Shown here piece by piece: positions 35,406 to 47,100 of a stretch of DNA of 64,000 bases. The notes under the pieces are model-generated. The model searched no databases, was not told the origin of the DNA, and was given only the letters and a program-made list of their open reading frames with translations. The DNA is from Tillus elongatus (taxonomy: Eukaryota; Arthropoda; Insecta; Coleoptera; Cleridae). Location of the stretch: contig OZ023267.1 of the NCBI GenBank assembly GCA_964006375.1, positions 23,433,739-23,497,738 on the forward strand. The letters are read 5' to 3'. Each line of letters starts with the position of its first letter. Position 1 is the stretch's first letter. Made by a program: the position numbers and the translations under genes.

Positions 35406-36893
35406 TTAAAATATAAAATCTATATACATATAGGGTGGTCTTCTACTAAATCTTATACAAAACTAATTATAAAACTAATAATATAATAACATATAAAATA
35501 TATATACATAAGTAAACATTTCTACGTTTATTTATATTTTGTGTGCACTCACACCTCTGGCCCCAAATATCTGTGAAGGACAAGGACTAAGTTCCAGATA
35601 AGTCCACGAAGTTTTTTTGTTTGTTCATTTTGTGTAACTGTTGTTGAATTTTGAGTAGTACACCTACAATCAGATGATTATTAAGCTATACATACGTTTA
35701 AGTTGATGTTTTAACCTTGTCTTTGTGTGTAAACTCAACAGTCGACTGTAAGGGGGATCTCTGCATCTTTGTTAAATTAAGTTAAAATTAACATTTCCAT
35801 CTCTGACACAGTGACATGCTTTTACCATCGCTGAGTGTCAGCCTAAAATACAACAATTAATTAATGTAACCATTCCTCACTTACAGTGTTGTGATTCCAG
35901 CTATTAAATTTCACTTGCCGTTGATGTCGTTGTATTTATTTAACTTTCAGATGATTGACTAAAAGACTGTGTGAAATAATTTATTAGTTTATAAACTTCT
36001 AACCCCCAAAACCGATCTTTTAACATCTGTTGCACCTGTCACTAGAAATAGGCAAATAGTCGTGACTTCCCTGCTGAGCCTGGTACCAACTGCCGACGCT
36101 GAAGTTCCCAATTCCCGGGTGTAGCGTAAAACCATTATCTATTCTTTCTCTTTTACTATTCCCTGTGGTTTGTTTAATTTCCTTTTCCTTCTTTCTTTAT
36201 TTTTCCGAAACCTCGCTTTTCCTAAATTGTCACGGGCCAGAAGCCGGGCAAGCTTTTCATTATTTTTTTCTTTTATTAAGAAAACCCGTGAGAATTGGAG
36301 TTTTAAAGTCATTTAAAGATTCTCAAATTCCTAAAATTTTAAATATTGTTCAGTTACAGCCACAGAAAAAAAATCGCATTTTTAAACTGCATCTTCAATG
36401 ACTAACACATCTGCCTTTGACTAAACAGACAGTTTTTGAGTTTAAAATTATTGTTTGTTCGTTTAAAAGTAAACTCATACGATACTGAGGAAAATACTTT
36501 AGGGGAGTATTATTTGTTTGGCTACTATTATTTGCAAGTGTAAATATTATTAATTAGGCGCACAAGTCTTTCCAAAAAGGACATATAGGTAATTATACAT
36601 AGAACGATTTTAATGTCAGCAGATGCAACACCGAGTAAGACTAGGTAATAGTACAAGACTAGGACAAGCTTTAACATTAATTAATGACGTCAGAGGAACA
36701 ATTGTCCAGTATGTTTGCAGCAGGCTGTTGGATTTAGTGGTTTGTTACGCAGACAAGAGCTTTAATTGAGATCACCCCATTAAAATGCTTACCATGACGA
36801 TTGAATCCTGGAATGTGTTTTGCATGTAAAGTATAAAATGAAAATGAAAAGTTAATTCTGTTAGTTATTGTAAAATCAAATAAATTAAAAGGT
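35406..36893. other. Unassigned AT-rich stretch of ~1.5 kb
   Basis: I see no conserved coding frame or known repeat. This is one of the few non-repeat-looking segments in the window, together with 42.0-43.1 and 60.7-62.2 kb. Confidence 0.4.
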
Positions 36894-37864
36894 CTGGACG
36901 CAGCAAGTGCGTTATGGAAGTGGATTTTCTTTAAATGTTTTTAATAAAAAATATGTCTCTTTAATGCAAGCAGGAATCAATTTGGTTACCGGTATAACCT
37001 ATATAGTAGGAACAATGTACCATATTTTACCAACATAACTTGTTTGAAAATGTACAAAAATTTTCCGAAAATAAACTTAACATTTCCGAGAAAACTCGTT
37101 TCCTAGCTGACGAACCTTAGGTTAATAGCAAATTGCGTTATTGAATTTTAATGAAAATTCGCTACTAAAACGCACTCACTGCGTTTCGATTTTTTTTTAG
37201 AAACATGCATCATATGTCGATGAAAAATGCAAAAATGCAATAAGGAATGTTCAAAAAAAATGTAGGTAAATGATGGGCCATCCTGTGGCTGTCAAAATAA
37301 TTTTATAAGATGCAGCTCACAACACCCTATAGGTAACGTATACAATTTTTTCTCGTATCTTGCATAATAACAATTATATTGAGCTTTACCGTAGAAATGC
37401 GTCACCCTGTATATATGTAAACAAACAGTAAACCCGCATATGGATTCTAGGGGGCCTAGTTTGCGCTCATTTGAAGAAATCGTTTTAGAATTTAAAAGCC
37501 GCGGTTTCCTCATTAACGAATTTTTTCCACGAAAATTTGTTACAAATTATAGACCGTTAAACCATAAGTTTAACCAGAACTACTTCCAAAGCATCAGAGA
37601 AAGTGTCTATTTGAAATGAACTTTCTGGAAATATTTTATTAAAATGAAGGGCAATGATGGTTGAAGGTGAAACTTAAGGGTTTGCAGAACACTCTTTATA
37701 TAATCCGTATTTCTTTCAGGTTCTTTGCCTAAATGTTGCCAATTTTGACGTTTCAAATCGCGACTTTCTACGTTTTGAGGAAAATTACCTTTTTTTTTTC
37801 TTTAAATGCCTCTAACTTTTTTGTCTTTAAACTTACAGACCTAAATGTTGGTAAATTGTTCAGC

Positions 37865-37867
<3 letters not shown>

Positions 37868-37939
<72 letters not shown>
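37868..37939. repeat. (TA)n microsatellite
   Basis: About 72 bp of TA in gamma copy 4. Confidence 0.97.
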
Positions 37940-37940
<1 letters not shown>

Positions 37941-37951
37941 TTTTGAATTGT

Positions 37952-38077
37952 GAAAAAAAATTCTTCAAATGAGCGCGAACTAGGCCCCCTAGAACCCATA
38001 TATATATAATTGAAACTGGCCCTGGATATGGGTTCTAGGGGGCCTAGTTCGCGCTCATTTGAAGAATTTTTTTTCAA
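37952..38077. repeat. Inverted duplication of the hairpin-side block
   Basis: AAATTCTTCAAATGAGCGCGA...CTAGAACCCATAT reads outwards left and GATATGGGTTCTAGGGGGCC...TCATTTGAAGAATTT reads right, giving ~50-bp arms around TATATATAA. No other copy has both arms so close. Confidence 0.8.
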
Positions 38078-38134
38078 AATTCAAAAGTCGGGGTCTCCTT
38101 GTTAGTGAATTTTTTTAAAGAAAATTCACTAAAA

Positions 38135-38700
38135 CAAGCACTTGTGAAGCCACGGGAAAAGTCTACGACTGAATTAAATATGAAACGGTTTCACTAAGTT
38201 AGGGCAAGAACAAACAACCGGATACGCTATTCAAATTGAATTAAGTCTTAAAACTTTCATCTTCTCTTTGCCTAATGATTTTTTATACAAAAACTCGCTA
38301 AAAAATTCATCGGAAAAACAACACTCTGATTAGATAACGGTAAAGTGAAATTACACTTAAAAAAATTGAAAAAAGTAAAGTCACTAACTAGGATTCGATC
38401 TCGTCCTCCAGAAGTCAACTCAATTTGATTATCGCATGCACAGGGACTTAAACCACTGAGTTATACTCTGACACTACTGACAGCTATATCCCGTCATACA
38501 TTTGTTCAATGTTTTAAAGTTTTCATAAAACTATTTCGATATACAATAGATTTGCTCATATTATAACAAAATCACGGAAAATAACAGTTTAGACACATAT
38601 CTGGGAGCTTGTTAGTCATTTCTTGTAGTATTTTTCACTCTCATTCGTACTCAATCAATTTTTACGTTTGAACATTCTTGAATCAGACTTAATTAATTAA
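38135..38700. other. Unassigned AT-rich stretch
   Basis: No protein-coding signal. It contains the tRNA-like segment at 38393-38477. Confidence 0.4.
38393..38477 (-). other. tRNA-like sequence
   Basis: On the minus strand TAACTCAGTGGTTTAAG matches a box A/D-arm pattern. GAGATCGAATCCTAG matches box B (GWTCRANNC). The spacing is long enough for a class II (long variable arm) tRNA. The acceptor stem is not convincingly paired, so I treat it as a tRNA-derived remnant or pol III promoter module. Confidence 0.45.
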
Positions 38701-38974
38701 AAATTAATTTACCTCTAACTTTTTTGTTTTTTAAGATAGAGATATGAATTTTGGTACACAGAATACACTTTATGACGGAAACCAGTTTACTAAATTTGGT
38801 TGCCCTCACTTTGTTATTTCCGGATATCTAATTTTTTTTCGAAAGTAAACACAAAATTTTCCGGGAAAACCTGGGCCGATTTTCCTGACTAACGAACTTA
38901 TCCAAGCCACTTGCAAAAGGAAGGTATGTGTCAAATTTGATCAAAGTCGGACCCTGACTGTTTGAATTATCGGT

Positions 38975-39058
<84 letters not shown>
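38701..39058 (+). repeat. (TA)n-core body fragment
   Basis: Body block with CTAACTTTTTTG, CTAAATTTGGTTGCCCTCAC, CTAACGAACTTATCCAAGCC and GAATTATCGGTGTGATA, then (TA)n. Neither terminus is present. Confidence 0.65.
38979..39058. repeat. (TA)n microsatellite
   Basis: About 80 bp of TA. Confidence 0.97.
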
Positions 39059-39060
<2 letters not shown>

Positions 39061-39224
39061 GGGTCTCCCAACTCTATTTAGACAGTCAATATATTGGCCC
39101 TGTTCATATAAAAAAAATTTAACACAAAATGTTCTTGGTTTGAAAAACTGCTTTCATTGCAAATGTGTTTTTATATACAGGTGTTTAAAAACAGGAATTT
39201 TTGCCTTAAATGTATTTTTTCAAA

Positions 39225-39518
39225 TGAGTTATTAACCGATTTTAATGAAACTCGGCAAGAATCTTTATTTTATTAACAGCTTGGATGAGTTCGTTATCCA
39301 GGAAAATTGTACACGATTTTCGGGAAAATATGGAGTTTTCTTTCGAAAAAAAATTTATCTGCAAAAATTACAAAGCTCCTTTGGTGAAATTTGGTGGATA
39401 TATGTTGCCTTGGGAAAGACCTTACTACCTTCAACTTTCTAGGTTTATAGAAAACTGAATTATTCAAATTTGAAGCATTTAATGAAAATTCACCACCATA
39501 ACGCACTTGCTGCGTCCC
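39225..39518 (-). repeat. (TA)n-core body fragment with GGACGCAGC terminus, no TA tract
   Basis: Reverse-oriented body (GAGTTATTAACCGATTTTAA, AGCTTGGATGAGTTCGTTAT) running out through CTTTCTAGGTTTATAG to the inverted terminus ACGCACTTGCTGCGTCCCA at 39501-39518. Confidence 0.65.
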
Positions 39519-39519
39519 A

Positions 39520-40376
39520 AACTTTTTTTTACAAATTGGTGGTGTTACATGAAAATTATATTTTCTACAAAAATTTGCTAAATCTTTTTTTTCAAAGTTT
39601 GAAAACATTTTTTTAAATTACATAATTATTAATTACTAACAAAAAAAAATTAATAAATTATTTCTCATCACTATAGTTTATCATAGAATACTAAACACAG
39701 TTATTCCGATTTTCTCTATTATTTCACAAGAATACATACGCCCCTAAACAATGTTCTATGTTTTCTCGATCAAAATACTTATTATAGAGAGTTTAAAAAC
39801 TGAATAGAGTTGTGGCAAGAAATATGTTCTACGGTGGTATTATCAATAGAGGAAAATGTCTTGGGGTAAACTACATTTATAACACCCTCCCTGTGAATAT
39901 TTCATCTCGCTTACGCTACCGGATGCGTTATCTACTTTTTCGCGTCTTTTGCGTTTCCCCATACTTGTGATTTTTATTGACTGAGAATATATGATGCAAA
40001 TTTATGTGAAATTGATATCTCGTTCAACATCCCTTAGCTATATGACGGCATCATGTACAAAGAAAACATATTCAAAGTAACCTTTCTGTTGCATAAATTT
40101 CAATTCAAAACTTCTTGTAGAAAAAGAGAATGTAAAACATTGCGTTTAGCATACATTTTAATAATGTACCTCTAAGAAAACATCACGTACATAAAATACG
40201 ATTCTTAGGTAAATAAACAAATTTATTTGCAATATTTTATTGAACGTATAACTGCAGTTGTGCTGAAGCTCTCAGCCATGTCGAATAGATAATGAAAGTA
40301 AGATTTGAAATTACAATACTACTCCGTGTTGAATGAATCTTTCTGTATCCTCAGGTAAACGATATCGACTCTAAAC
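39520..40376. other. Unassigned AT-rich stretch
   Basis: No supported gene or named repeat. Confidence 0.4.
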
Positions 40377-40378
40377 TA

Positions 40379-40582
40379 GGGCTGAGAATCGAATACGAAT
40401 AGTTAGAATATTCGAATATTCAAGTATTCGAATACGAATTATTTCAACGAGAGTGTATTCGAATATCCGAATATATTCGAATATATTAAAATATTCGGAT
40501 ATTCGAATACTCGAATAATTCGAAAAGTCGTGAAGCTTTCGGAACGAATATTCGAATACACAAACGGATAAATTCCCAGCAC
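40379..40582. mobile_element. 204-bp MITE made largely of CGAATATTCG-type palindromes (copy 1)
   Basis: The ends are inverted: GGGCTGAGAATC at 40379 and GATAAATTCCCAGCAC ending 40582. TA lies on both sides (40377-40378, 40583-40584), consistent with a TA target duplication. The interior is rows of TATTCGAATA-like palindromes. The right 60 bp (TCGTGAAGCTTTCGGAACG...) are shared with the copy ending at 41345. Confidence 0.65.
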
Positions 40583-40584
40583 TA

Positions 40585-41169
40585 CTCAAAAGCACCGGCA
40601 CCAATATTGTCAGTTCTGTCCTGTCTATGTGTAGTCGTGCGAATGCTTTTGGGTCTTGGATAAAATAGTTTATAACTCAGCAACGCATGATTTTTAAGTA
40701 TCAATTCTGCTATACCGTTGAACTCGGAAGGAAATGTTGCATTCAAATAGGTAACAATATACAGAATGTTCTGTTAAAAAATATAAAATTTATATCGATA
40801 ACTGCGGCGAATGGAATGTCGTTATTGGCATCATAAATTACTAATATGTACACCATCTACTATAAATTATAAATTAGCCAAATTTTTCTAACTAAGCTCA
40901 TTATCAGCTTAAAACGCAAATACACAGGATGCAGATTTATTTATTTATATATGTACTTGCAAATAACGTAAATATGACTAAAAACCCTGTTGTGATAAGC
41001 ACAATAAAACCGACATTATAATCGTCATTAATTTTTCTAAAATAAACAATGAAATATTTCCGGAATTATTTGAAAGTTAAGAATTAAATAGCTAATTTTC
41101 TGGGAAACAGAGGCAGATTCAAAAAATGATAACGAGGCACATTCATGGGCTTAGGGGAGTGTTTTTTTA
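40585..41169. other. Unassigned AT-rich stretch
   Basis: Nothing recognisable. Confidence 0.35.
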
Positions 41170-41174
41170 CTGTG

Positions 41175-41345
41175 CGAATATTCGAATACTCTGCGAATAT
41201 TCGAATACTCCACGAATATTCGAATACTCCACGAATATTCGAATATTCTAATACTCCACGAATATTCGAATACTCGAATAATTCGAATAGTCGTGAAGCT
41301 TTCGGAACGAATATTCGAATATACAAACGGATAAATTCCCAGCAC
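41175..41345. mobile_element. CGAATATTCG palindrome MITE (copy 2) with a short tandem array
   Basis: Four to five tandem units CTCCACGAATATTCGAATA of ~18-19 bp are followed by the same right end as copy 1 (TCGTGAAGCTTTCGGAACG ... AAATTCCCAGCAC, then TA). The left inverted end is not found, so this copy is truncated or was remodelled by tandem expansion. Confidence 0.6.
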
Positions 41346-41409
41346 TACTCTGAACTACCTGTTTTTGTGACATAGTCAGGTCAATAAATAGTCCTTCAAT
41401 TCAGGAAAT

Positions 41410-41826
41410 CGTAGGAGCCCATGCTTGAAATAAGGTCAGACTTCGTGAGCCTGTTTAATTTACGAAACAGTTCTGATTCCTCTGTTGATACGGTAAAGAA
41501 CCGTTTTGCCTGCCTTGAGCCTCGCGTTTTCCTCCAGTATGGCAACGTTTGGTCCCTCTTTTAAGTATCAAGTTTTTTACATGGCTTTTTGTTAATCCGC
41601 AATATGGCTCTTGGCTGTAAAACGGTATTGTGCTGCCCCTTTGCAAGGCTATCTGCTTCGTCATTATCTTTAATGCCTTCATGCCCGGGTTCCCACATCA
41701 AAGTTACTTGTTGCTCGTAGCGTGTTGCTTCAAGGATTTGTTGCAGTCCCGGGTCTGTTTAGGCACGATTTTGAAAGATTTCAGTGTCTTTTGTACTACC
41801 TGATTATCTGAGATGATATAAATCTC
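41410..41826 (-). pseudogene. LINE RNase H fragment (LINE-K)
   Basis: The minus-strand frame has IYIISDNQVVQKTLKSFKIV, an RNase H block with catalytic Asp, then after stops and a shift W-E-P-G-H-E-G-I-K-D-N-D-E-A-D-S-L-A-K, the C-terminal RNase H motif with Asp. A basic tail follows. This is the RNase H domain of an I/R1-group LINE ORF2, or less likely another RNase H-bearing element. It begins exactly where the core-element hairpin end (41827) starts, so that repeat probably truncated it. It carries at least two in-frame stops. Confidence 0.65.
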
Positions 41827-41943
41827 TCTATTAGTGAATTTTCATTAAGAATAGAGAGGTATCGATGGTGAGACTTTCGGAAAATTTCTTCAAATGAGCG
41901 CGAATTAGGGCATCTGGAACCCATTTCTATGGTCAGTTAAAAT

Positions 41944-42011
<68 letters not shown>
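41827..42011 (-). repeat. (TA)n-core hairpin-side fragment
   Basis: CTCTCTATTAGTGAATTTTCATTAAGAATAGAGAG forms an alternative palindrome. Then come GTATCGATGGTGAGAC, GAGCGCGAATTAGGGC and (TA)n. The body beyond the TA tract is missing. Confidence 0.6.
41946..42011. repeat. (TA)n microsatellite
   Basis: About 66 bp of TA. Confidence 0.97.
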
Positions 42012-42015
<4 letters not shown>

Positions 42016-43082
42016 ATAATAAAAGCTTTAAGCAATATTATTACTAGAACTTGACCACAGGTCAGCAGTAAGTGCAATACTTACAGTTTACACGTGATGT
42101 ATATGGATTTTTTGTAAATTGTGTCCATATCCATATCACTCCACATTTTCTCCGCACTAAAACATAAATAAAAACGCATTAATAACCAAGCATATTTTTT
42201 ATTATTGTTAGTCAGTGCTGGTTAGATAAGCAATGAAAGCTATAAAAGCCATGGTTCATTAAAATGATCAGTAATAACAATTTTTAAAATTTATAACCTC
42301 AACAATTTTGGAATCTTATCTCAGTAAAGAGGTTAATTAAGCCACATATCTAAATGTATATGTGTAGCTTAAACTTTTAAACATGCCATTTAAAACCAAA
42401 GAATTGTGTTCAAAAGATATTTACCTACATATAATTTAAAATTAAAATAAGATATAATGAAAACACTCTATATAGACTATATGAGAATGTGTGTTTTTAT
42501 CAAAACCAAATGGACTAAGTTTTATCAAAAACATAAGTGTTAATGTTAAAATACTTGAAACCAAGATTTTAACATTTAAACGTGTTTTCGTTTTAAATTT
42601 AATGTGATTGTTATATCTAGAATTAGTGAGGTTAAGCAAATGTCATTCTAATATTAGGCATTTAATTAATTTTATAAGGTTTGAACTTAGCGGGCTTTTA
42701 AAATATACATACTTGTCAAAAGGTGAGAGAATAAGTTTCAAGTAAGGTTGCCGTGATAAAACAGGAAATGGGGTTGAAGATTAATTTTCGACGATTATTC
42801 GATTTCCGCTTGAGAAGAGGTTGTTGTTGTTTGGTGGGACGCGAGTAGCGAGCGTCATGTTTCCTTCCAAAAAGAATTTTAATGTTTCAAACCATTTTAT
42901 GTGTAAACAATAACCATTTGTTCCTGTAATTAACAGAAGAAACAGATTAAACGTTCCAGAGTAAGAAAATCATCCAAAGAATAATAATATAATGGTAAAT
43001 CACGTCCAGACTTACCTATAAAACCAGCCCAAGGAACCAAGGTATCGAAAAATCCATTTAATTCGTTCAAACCAATTTGAAC
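42012..43082. other. Unassigned AT-rich stretch of ~1 kb
   Basis: No gene, RNA or repeat that I can support. Confidence 0.4.
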
Positions 43083-43471
43083 CAATCTGTCCAGGTACAG
43101 AGTTTTGGTGGTAGGCCATAAGCCGGAAGTTTATTAAGCAGCGCTGCGTGCCAGACCTGGTCGAATGCTTTGGATATGTCTAGAGCGACAATCTGGGATT
43201 TGCCGTGTAGTTCCATAGACTTGTTCCAAGAATGGGTGACAAAGGAAACGAGGTCGGCAGTCGATCTGCGCTGACGGAATCCATACTACCTGTCGTGGAT
43301 TAAACTGTGTTTTTCAAGAAATTTTAGTAATTCGGTGTTTATATACTTTTCCATCACTTTAGAGACGACTGAAAGGAGAGAAATAGGCCTGTGGTTGCTA
43401 GGAAGCGCTTTGGATCCTTTCTTGCGGACGGGTTGTACTCGAGCAGTTTTCCAGTTACTAGGGAATATGCC
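43083..43471 (-). pseudogene. LINE-A copy d, RT part, downstream of the BEL/Pao insertion
   Basis: Minus-strand RT coding from NWKTARVQPV through QYGFRQRRSTADLVSF and DISKAFDQVWHAALLNKLPA to LCTWT. It is 3'-truncated at ~43083. The other half of the same fragment lies at 50177-50536. The BEL/Pao element sits between them with a 5-bp duplication. A stop interrupts the QYGFRQ block (DR-stop near 43288). Confidence 0.85.
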
Positions 43472-43922
43472 TGGGCTGGAGCGGGCGAAGAAATTGGCGT
43501 TAAGCGGGCTATTACGAACAAAGTGGACTGTAATTTGCGTTTGTTAATTAAGTAACGTTTTTAATGAAAAGAGAAGGGGCAAAAGCAGTGGAAATTGATG
43601 CAAACTCGTGAATGACCAAAAAGCCACTTACCTTTGTGAATTTCTTCTCTTGTCGAGTACTGGACTCACAGAAACTCGTGCGTGTCCCGGAAAAGGCTAT
43701 CCTGGGTTGCTGGTGCGTTTAATGGATTTGTTAAGGCTGGTTTGACTGTATCACACACACATATAATTTTAAGGTAGCGGTATTATACGATATCGCGGTT
43801 TTGCGTTGCTGACTACTTAAGTTGTGTTCTTCTTGACGATTCGTGGAATTCTGGTCTGTTCTTCTTATCGCAAAATAAAGATTATAAATTCCACTGCTTT
43901 TACACTATACGAGGAGCGAACA
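43472..43922 (-). repeat. 3' LTR of the BEL/Pao element
   Basis: 451 bp, same as 49721-50171 base for base as far as I could compare. The purine-rich GGCCGGGCGGGA on the minus strand directly before it (43923-43934) is the likely polypurine tract. Confidence 0.95.
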
Positions 43923-44133
43923 TCCCGCCCGGCCAAAATGGCTGCTATAAGCAAGACATTTTTCTACACAAAAAAAATAATTAACGCGAAGGAGAAGCGA
44001 TAACATGCGGCGGATAAGAAAAAAGAGAACAAGAAACAAAATAAATGATTATCCCGGTTAGCAAGAATCCACAAAACAATAAAAAGACTTAAAATAAAAA
44101 ATTAAATTAAATTAGAAACAAATACTACTACTA

Positions 44134-47100
44134 CTAGTCATTAGTTGGCAACGGGCACAACTTCACCAAAGGGCGACGAAGGATACCATTCGAGGTCTCT
44201 ACAATAGCAACTCTTACGACACCATCAGGACCAGGAATTAGAGACAATAGACGACCTAGTAGCCATTTAGAAGGCGGAAGTTTTTCAGCTTTCACGGCCA
44301 CCATCGCCCCAATAGTAGGAAGAGCACCAGCGTCAAGCCACTTGCTTCGTTGTTGTAGGGTGTGAAGGTACTCCTTGTGCCAGCGAATCCAAAAATCATG
44401 GTGCATACGTTGGAGAAGTTGCCATCTTGACAGACGAGTTAAGGGGACAGACGACAAATCGGGAGTTGGAAGCGTAGAAACTGGCTCCATATGAAGAAAG
44501 TGTCCAGGAGTTAAAGCGTGAATGTCATCGATATCCGAACTCATGGGATTTAAAGGTCGGGAGTTCAAGACAGATTCTATAAGCGTCAGGACAGTGTAGA
44601 ATTCTTCGTACGATAGGATTTGTTGGCCAACAACACGAGAGAGATGAGATTTTACACTCTTGATACCAGATTCCCAAAGACCACCGAAATGTGGGGCAGA
44701 AGGGGGGTTGAAATGCCAATGGATTCCTTCCCTAGCAGTTGCATCAGAAAAAATGCGTTTAAGCTCCTTGGCGGAGCCAACGAAATTTGTACCACAATCA
44801 CTATAGAGATTATCACATCGACCACGACGAGCAATAAATCGTTGGAGGGCAGCGAGAAAAGCGTCAGTCGAAAGACTACAGGCAGGTTCTAGATGTATAG
44901 CCTTAGTCGCGAAACACACAAAGAGGCAAATATATGCCTTAGAGGTTTTAGCACCTCGGTATCGATTCATAGTGATCGCGAATGGACCACCAAAATCTAC
45001 CCCAGTATGCGAGAATGGTTTGACTTGCGAAACTCGAGAAAGGGGTAAGTCACCCATAGGTGGCTGATAAGGTTGAGGCTTTATTTTCCAACATGGCATA
45101 CATTTCGAAATAACAGTGTTTATGGCACGTCTTGCAGACAAAATCCAAAAATTCTGACACAACAAAAAGTGAAGAGTGCGAGGGCCAATATGAAGATACC
45201 TTTTATGGTATTGTTCAATTAAAAGCACCGTGAGTCGGCACTTTTGTGGAAGTAAGAGCGGATGCTTTCGCTCATAAGACAAACTTGAGCGAGTCAAGCG
45301 ACCACCTACACGCAAAAGACCAGTACTGTCTTGAAATACGGCGAGTTTTCTCCAGGACTTAGGGAATTTTTTACTAGATAACTCCTTTTCAAAGTAGACC
45401 GCTTGAGTGCGCTTGACCAGAAGGGTCAGAGCATCATGAAGCTCTAACCGAGATAGCGGTCCAAATTTCGCAATAGAAGAATGTCTAGAATTAAAAGCGA
45501 AGCGTAATACGTATGACAAAATAGACTGTATGTAATGTAAAGAAGAATGATTTTTTAACAAATCATCAAGCAGATTTTCTTCACCTGTAAATGTTAAAAG
45601 CGAAACTGTCCTTTCCTCAACAGAGACCTCTTCAGACTGCAGCTCTGAAGACGGGGAGCAGGCAGACAGCTCAGAACGACATAGTAGCGATGGACCATTG
45701 AACCAAATATCATGGGCGAGAAATTGAGAAGGATGAACACCTCGAGAGGCGATATCGGCGGGATTATTAGCAGAATCTATATAATGCCAAAATTCAGAAG
45801 AAACCCTTTCGTGAATGTAGGCAACTCGATTTGCCACAAAGGTTTTCCAACGATGAGGCGAAGATTTGATCCAACTCAAGACGATTTGCGAATCTGACCA
45901 GGCAAAAATTCTTTCGAAAGTCATGCGAGTCTGATAAACGTTCAGAAGAAACGATAGGAGTTTCGCCAACAAAACTGCACCACACAGTTCTAGCCTAGGA
46001 ATGGTTAGTTTCTTAACCGGAGCGACTTTGGTTTTAGAGCAAACAAACTGAACAAAAACTGTTTTGTCAGGGCGGAGGCATCGTATATAAACAACGGCAG
46101 CGTAACCCTTTTCAGAAGAGTCACAGAACCCATGTAATTCATAACCACATCCAGAATGAGGTGGAAGGATTTTTCTAGGAATGCGTAAATTGCTTAGTAA
46201 ACCGAGTTCATTTCGATAACGGTTCCAAGCCTCAACAATATGCGAGGGCGGGGTTTGGTCCCAATCTAATTTAGAAGTCCACAGCGACTGGATTAGAATC
46301 TTTTGAAAAATAGTAATAGGCGAAAGAAATCCAAGCGGGTCAAAGATTCTGGCCAGTTCCGAGAGCATGTTGCGTTTCGTACAGGGTTTCCCCAACGGCG
46401 AGACTGAGAAAAAGAATGTATCCTCAGAGGGACTCCACTGCAGACTGAGAATTTTTAAAGGAGTGTCGTTTGCCAGTGAACCAAAAATAAGCGGATTTTG
46501 CGACAAATGTTCCGGAGGTAAATGTGAAAGTAATGCGGAACAGTTACTAGACCATTTTCTAAGCTCAAAGCCGCCTCGTTCAAAAAGCGAGATCAGCTCT
46601 GACTGTAAAAGCTTTGCGTCTTCATAAGAAGAGCAGCCGGTTACAACATCATCAACATAAGTGTCGTTTAAAATGGCGGCAGAAGCTAGCGGGTAAGAGC
46701 CCCCTTCGTCATTCACTAACTGATGAAGAGTGCGTATCGCGAGAAAGGGGGATGGCGTTAGTCCATATACAAGCGTAACCAGGTTATAGTCCACCAAAGG
46801 TTCATCAGAAGCAAACCTCCAAACAATTCTTTGATAATCATGCTGTGATTGGTCGACAAGAATGTTACGATACATCATTTTGATGTCAGCACACAAGACA
46901 TAATTATGAAGGCGAAAGTGACACAGAATTGTGGCAATATCTTGTTGTAGTTTTGGTCCAGTATGTAGACAATCGTTAAGAGAGCTTTGGTTGGGAAGTT
47001 TCGCCGAACCATTAAAAACTACCCTGAGTTTAGTAGACAAGCTATTTGGTTTCAAAATGCAATGATGCGGAATATAATATGCGTCGGGAGAATCTTTATT

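Larger units (their letters stand above)
36894..38132 (+). mobile_element. (TA)n-core element, gamma form (copy 4), complete with hairpin
   Basis: It starts GTCTGGACGCAGCAAGTGCG. The MITE module ends inverted at ~37188. The arm is collinear with 15570-16244 (TACCGTAGAAATGCGTCACC, GCATATGGATTCTAGGGG, GGGTTTGCAGAACACTC). Then come (TA)n 37868-37939, a small inverted duplication of the block AAATGAGCGCGAACTAGGCC / GGCCTAGTTCGCGCTCATTT (37967-38060) and the terminal hairpin at 38102-38132. It is the best example of the whole unit. Confidence 0.75.

Noticed and set aside
40379..41345. Bona fide heat-shock element cluster
   Set aside because: The GAA and TTC half sites are not in the regular nGAAnnTTCn five-base phase over three units, so I keep it only as a speculative note.
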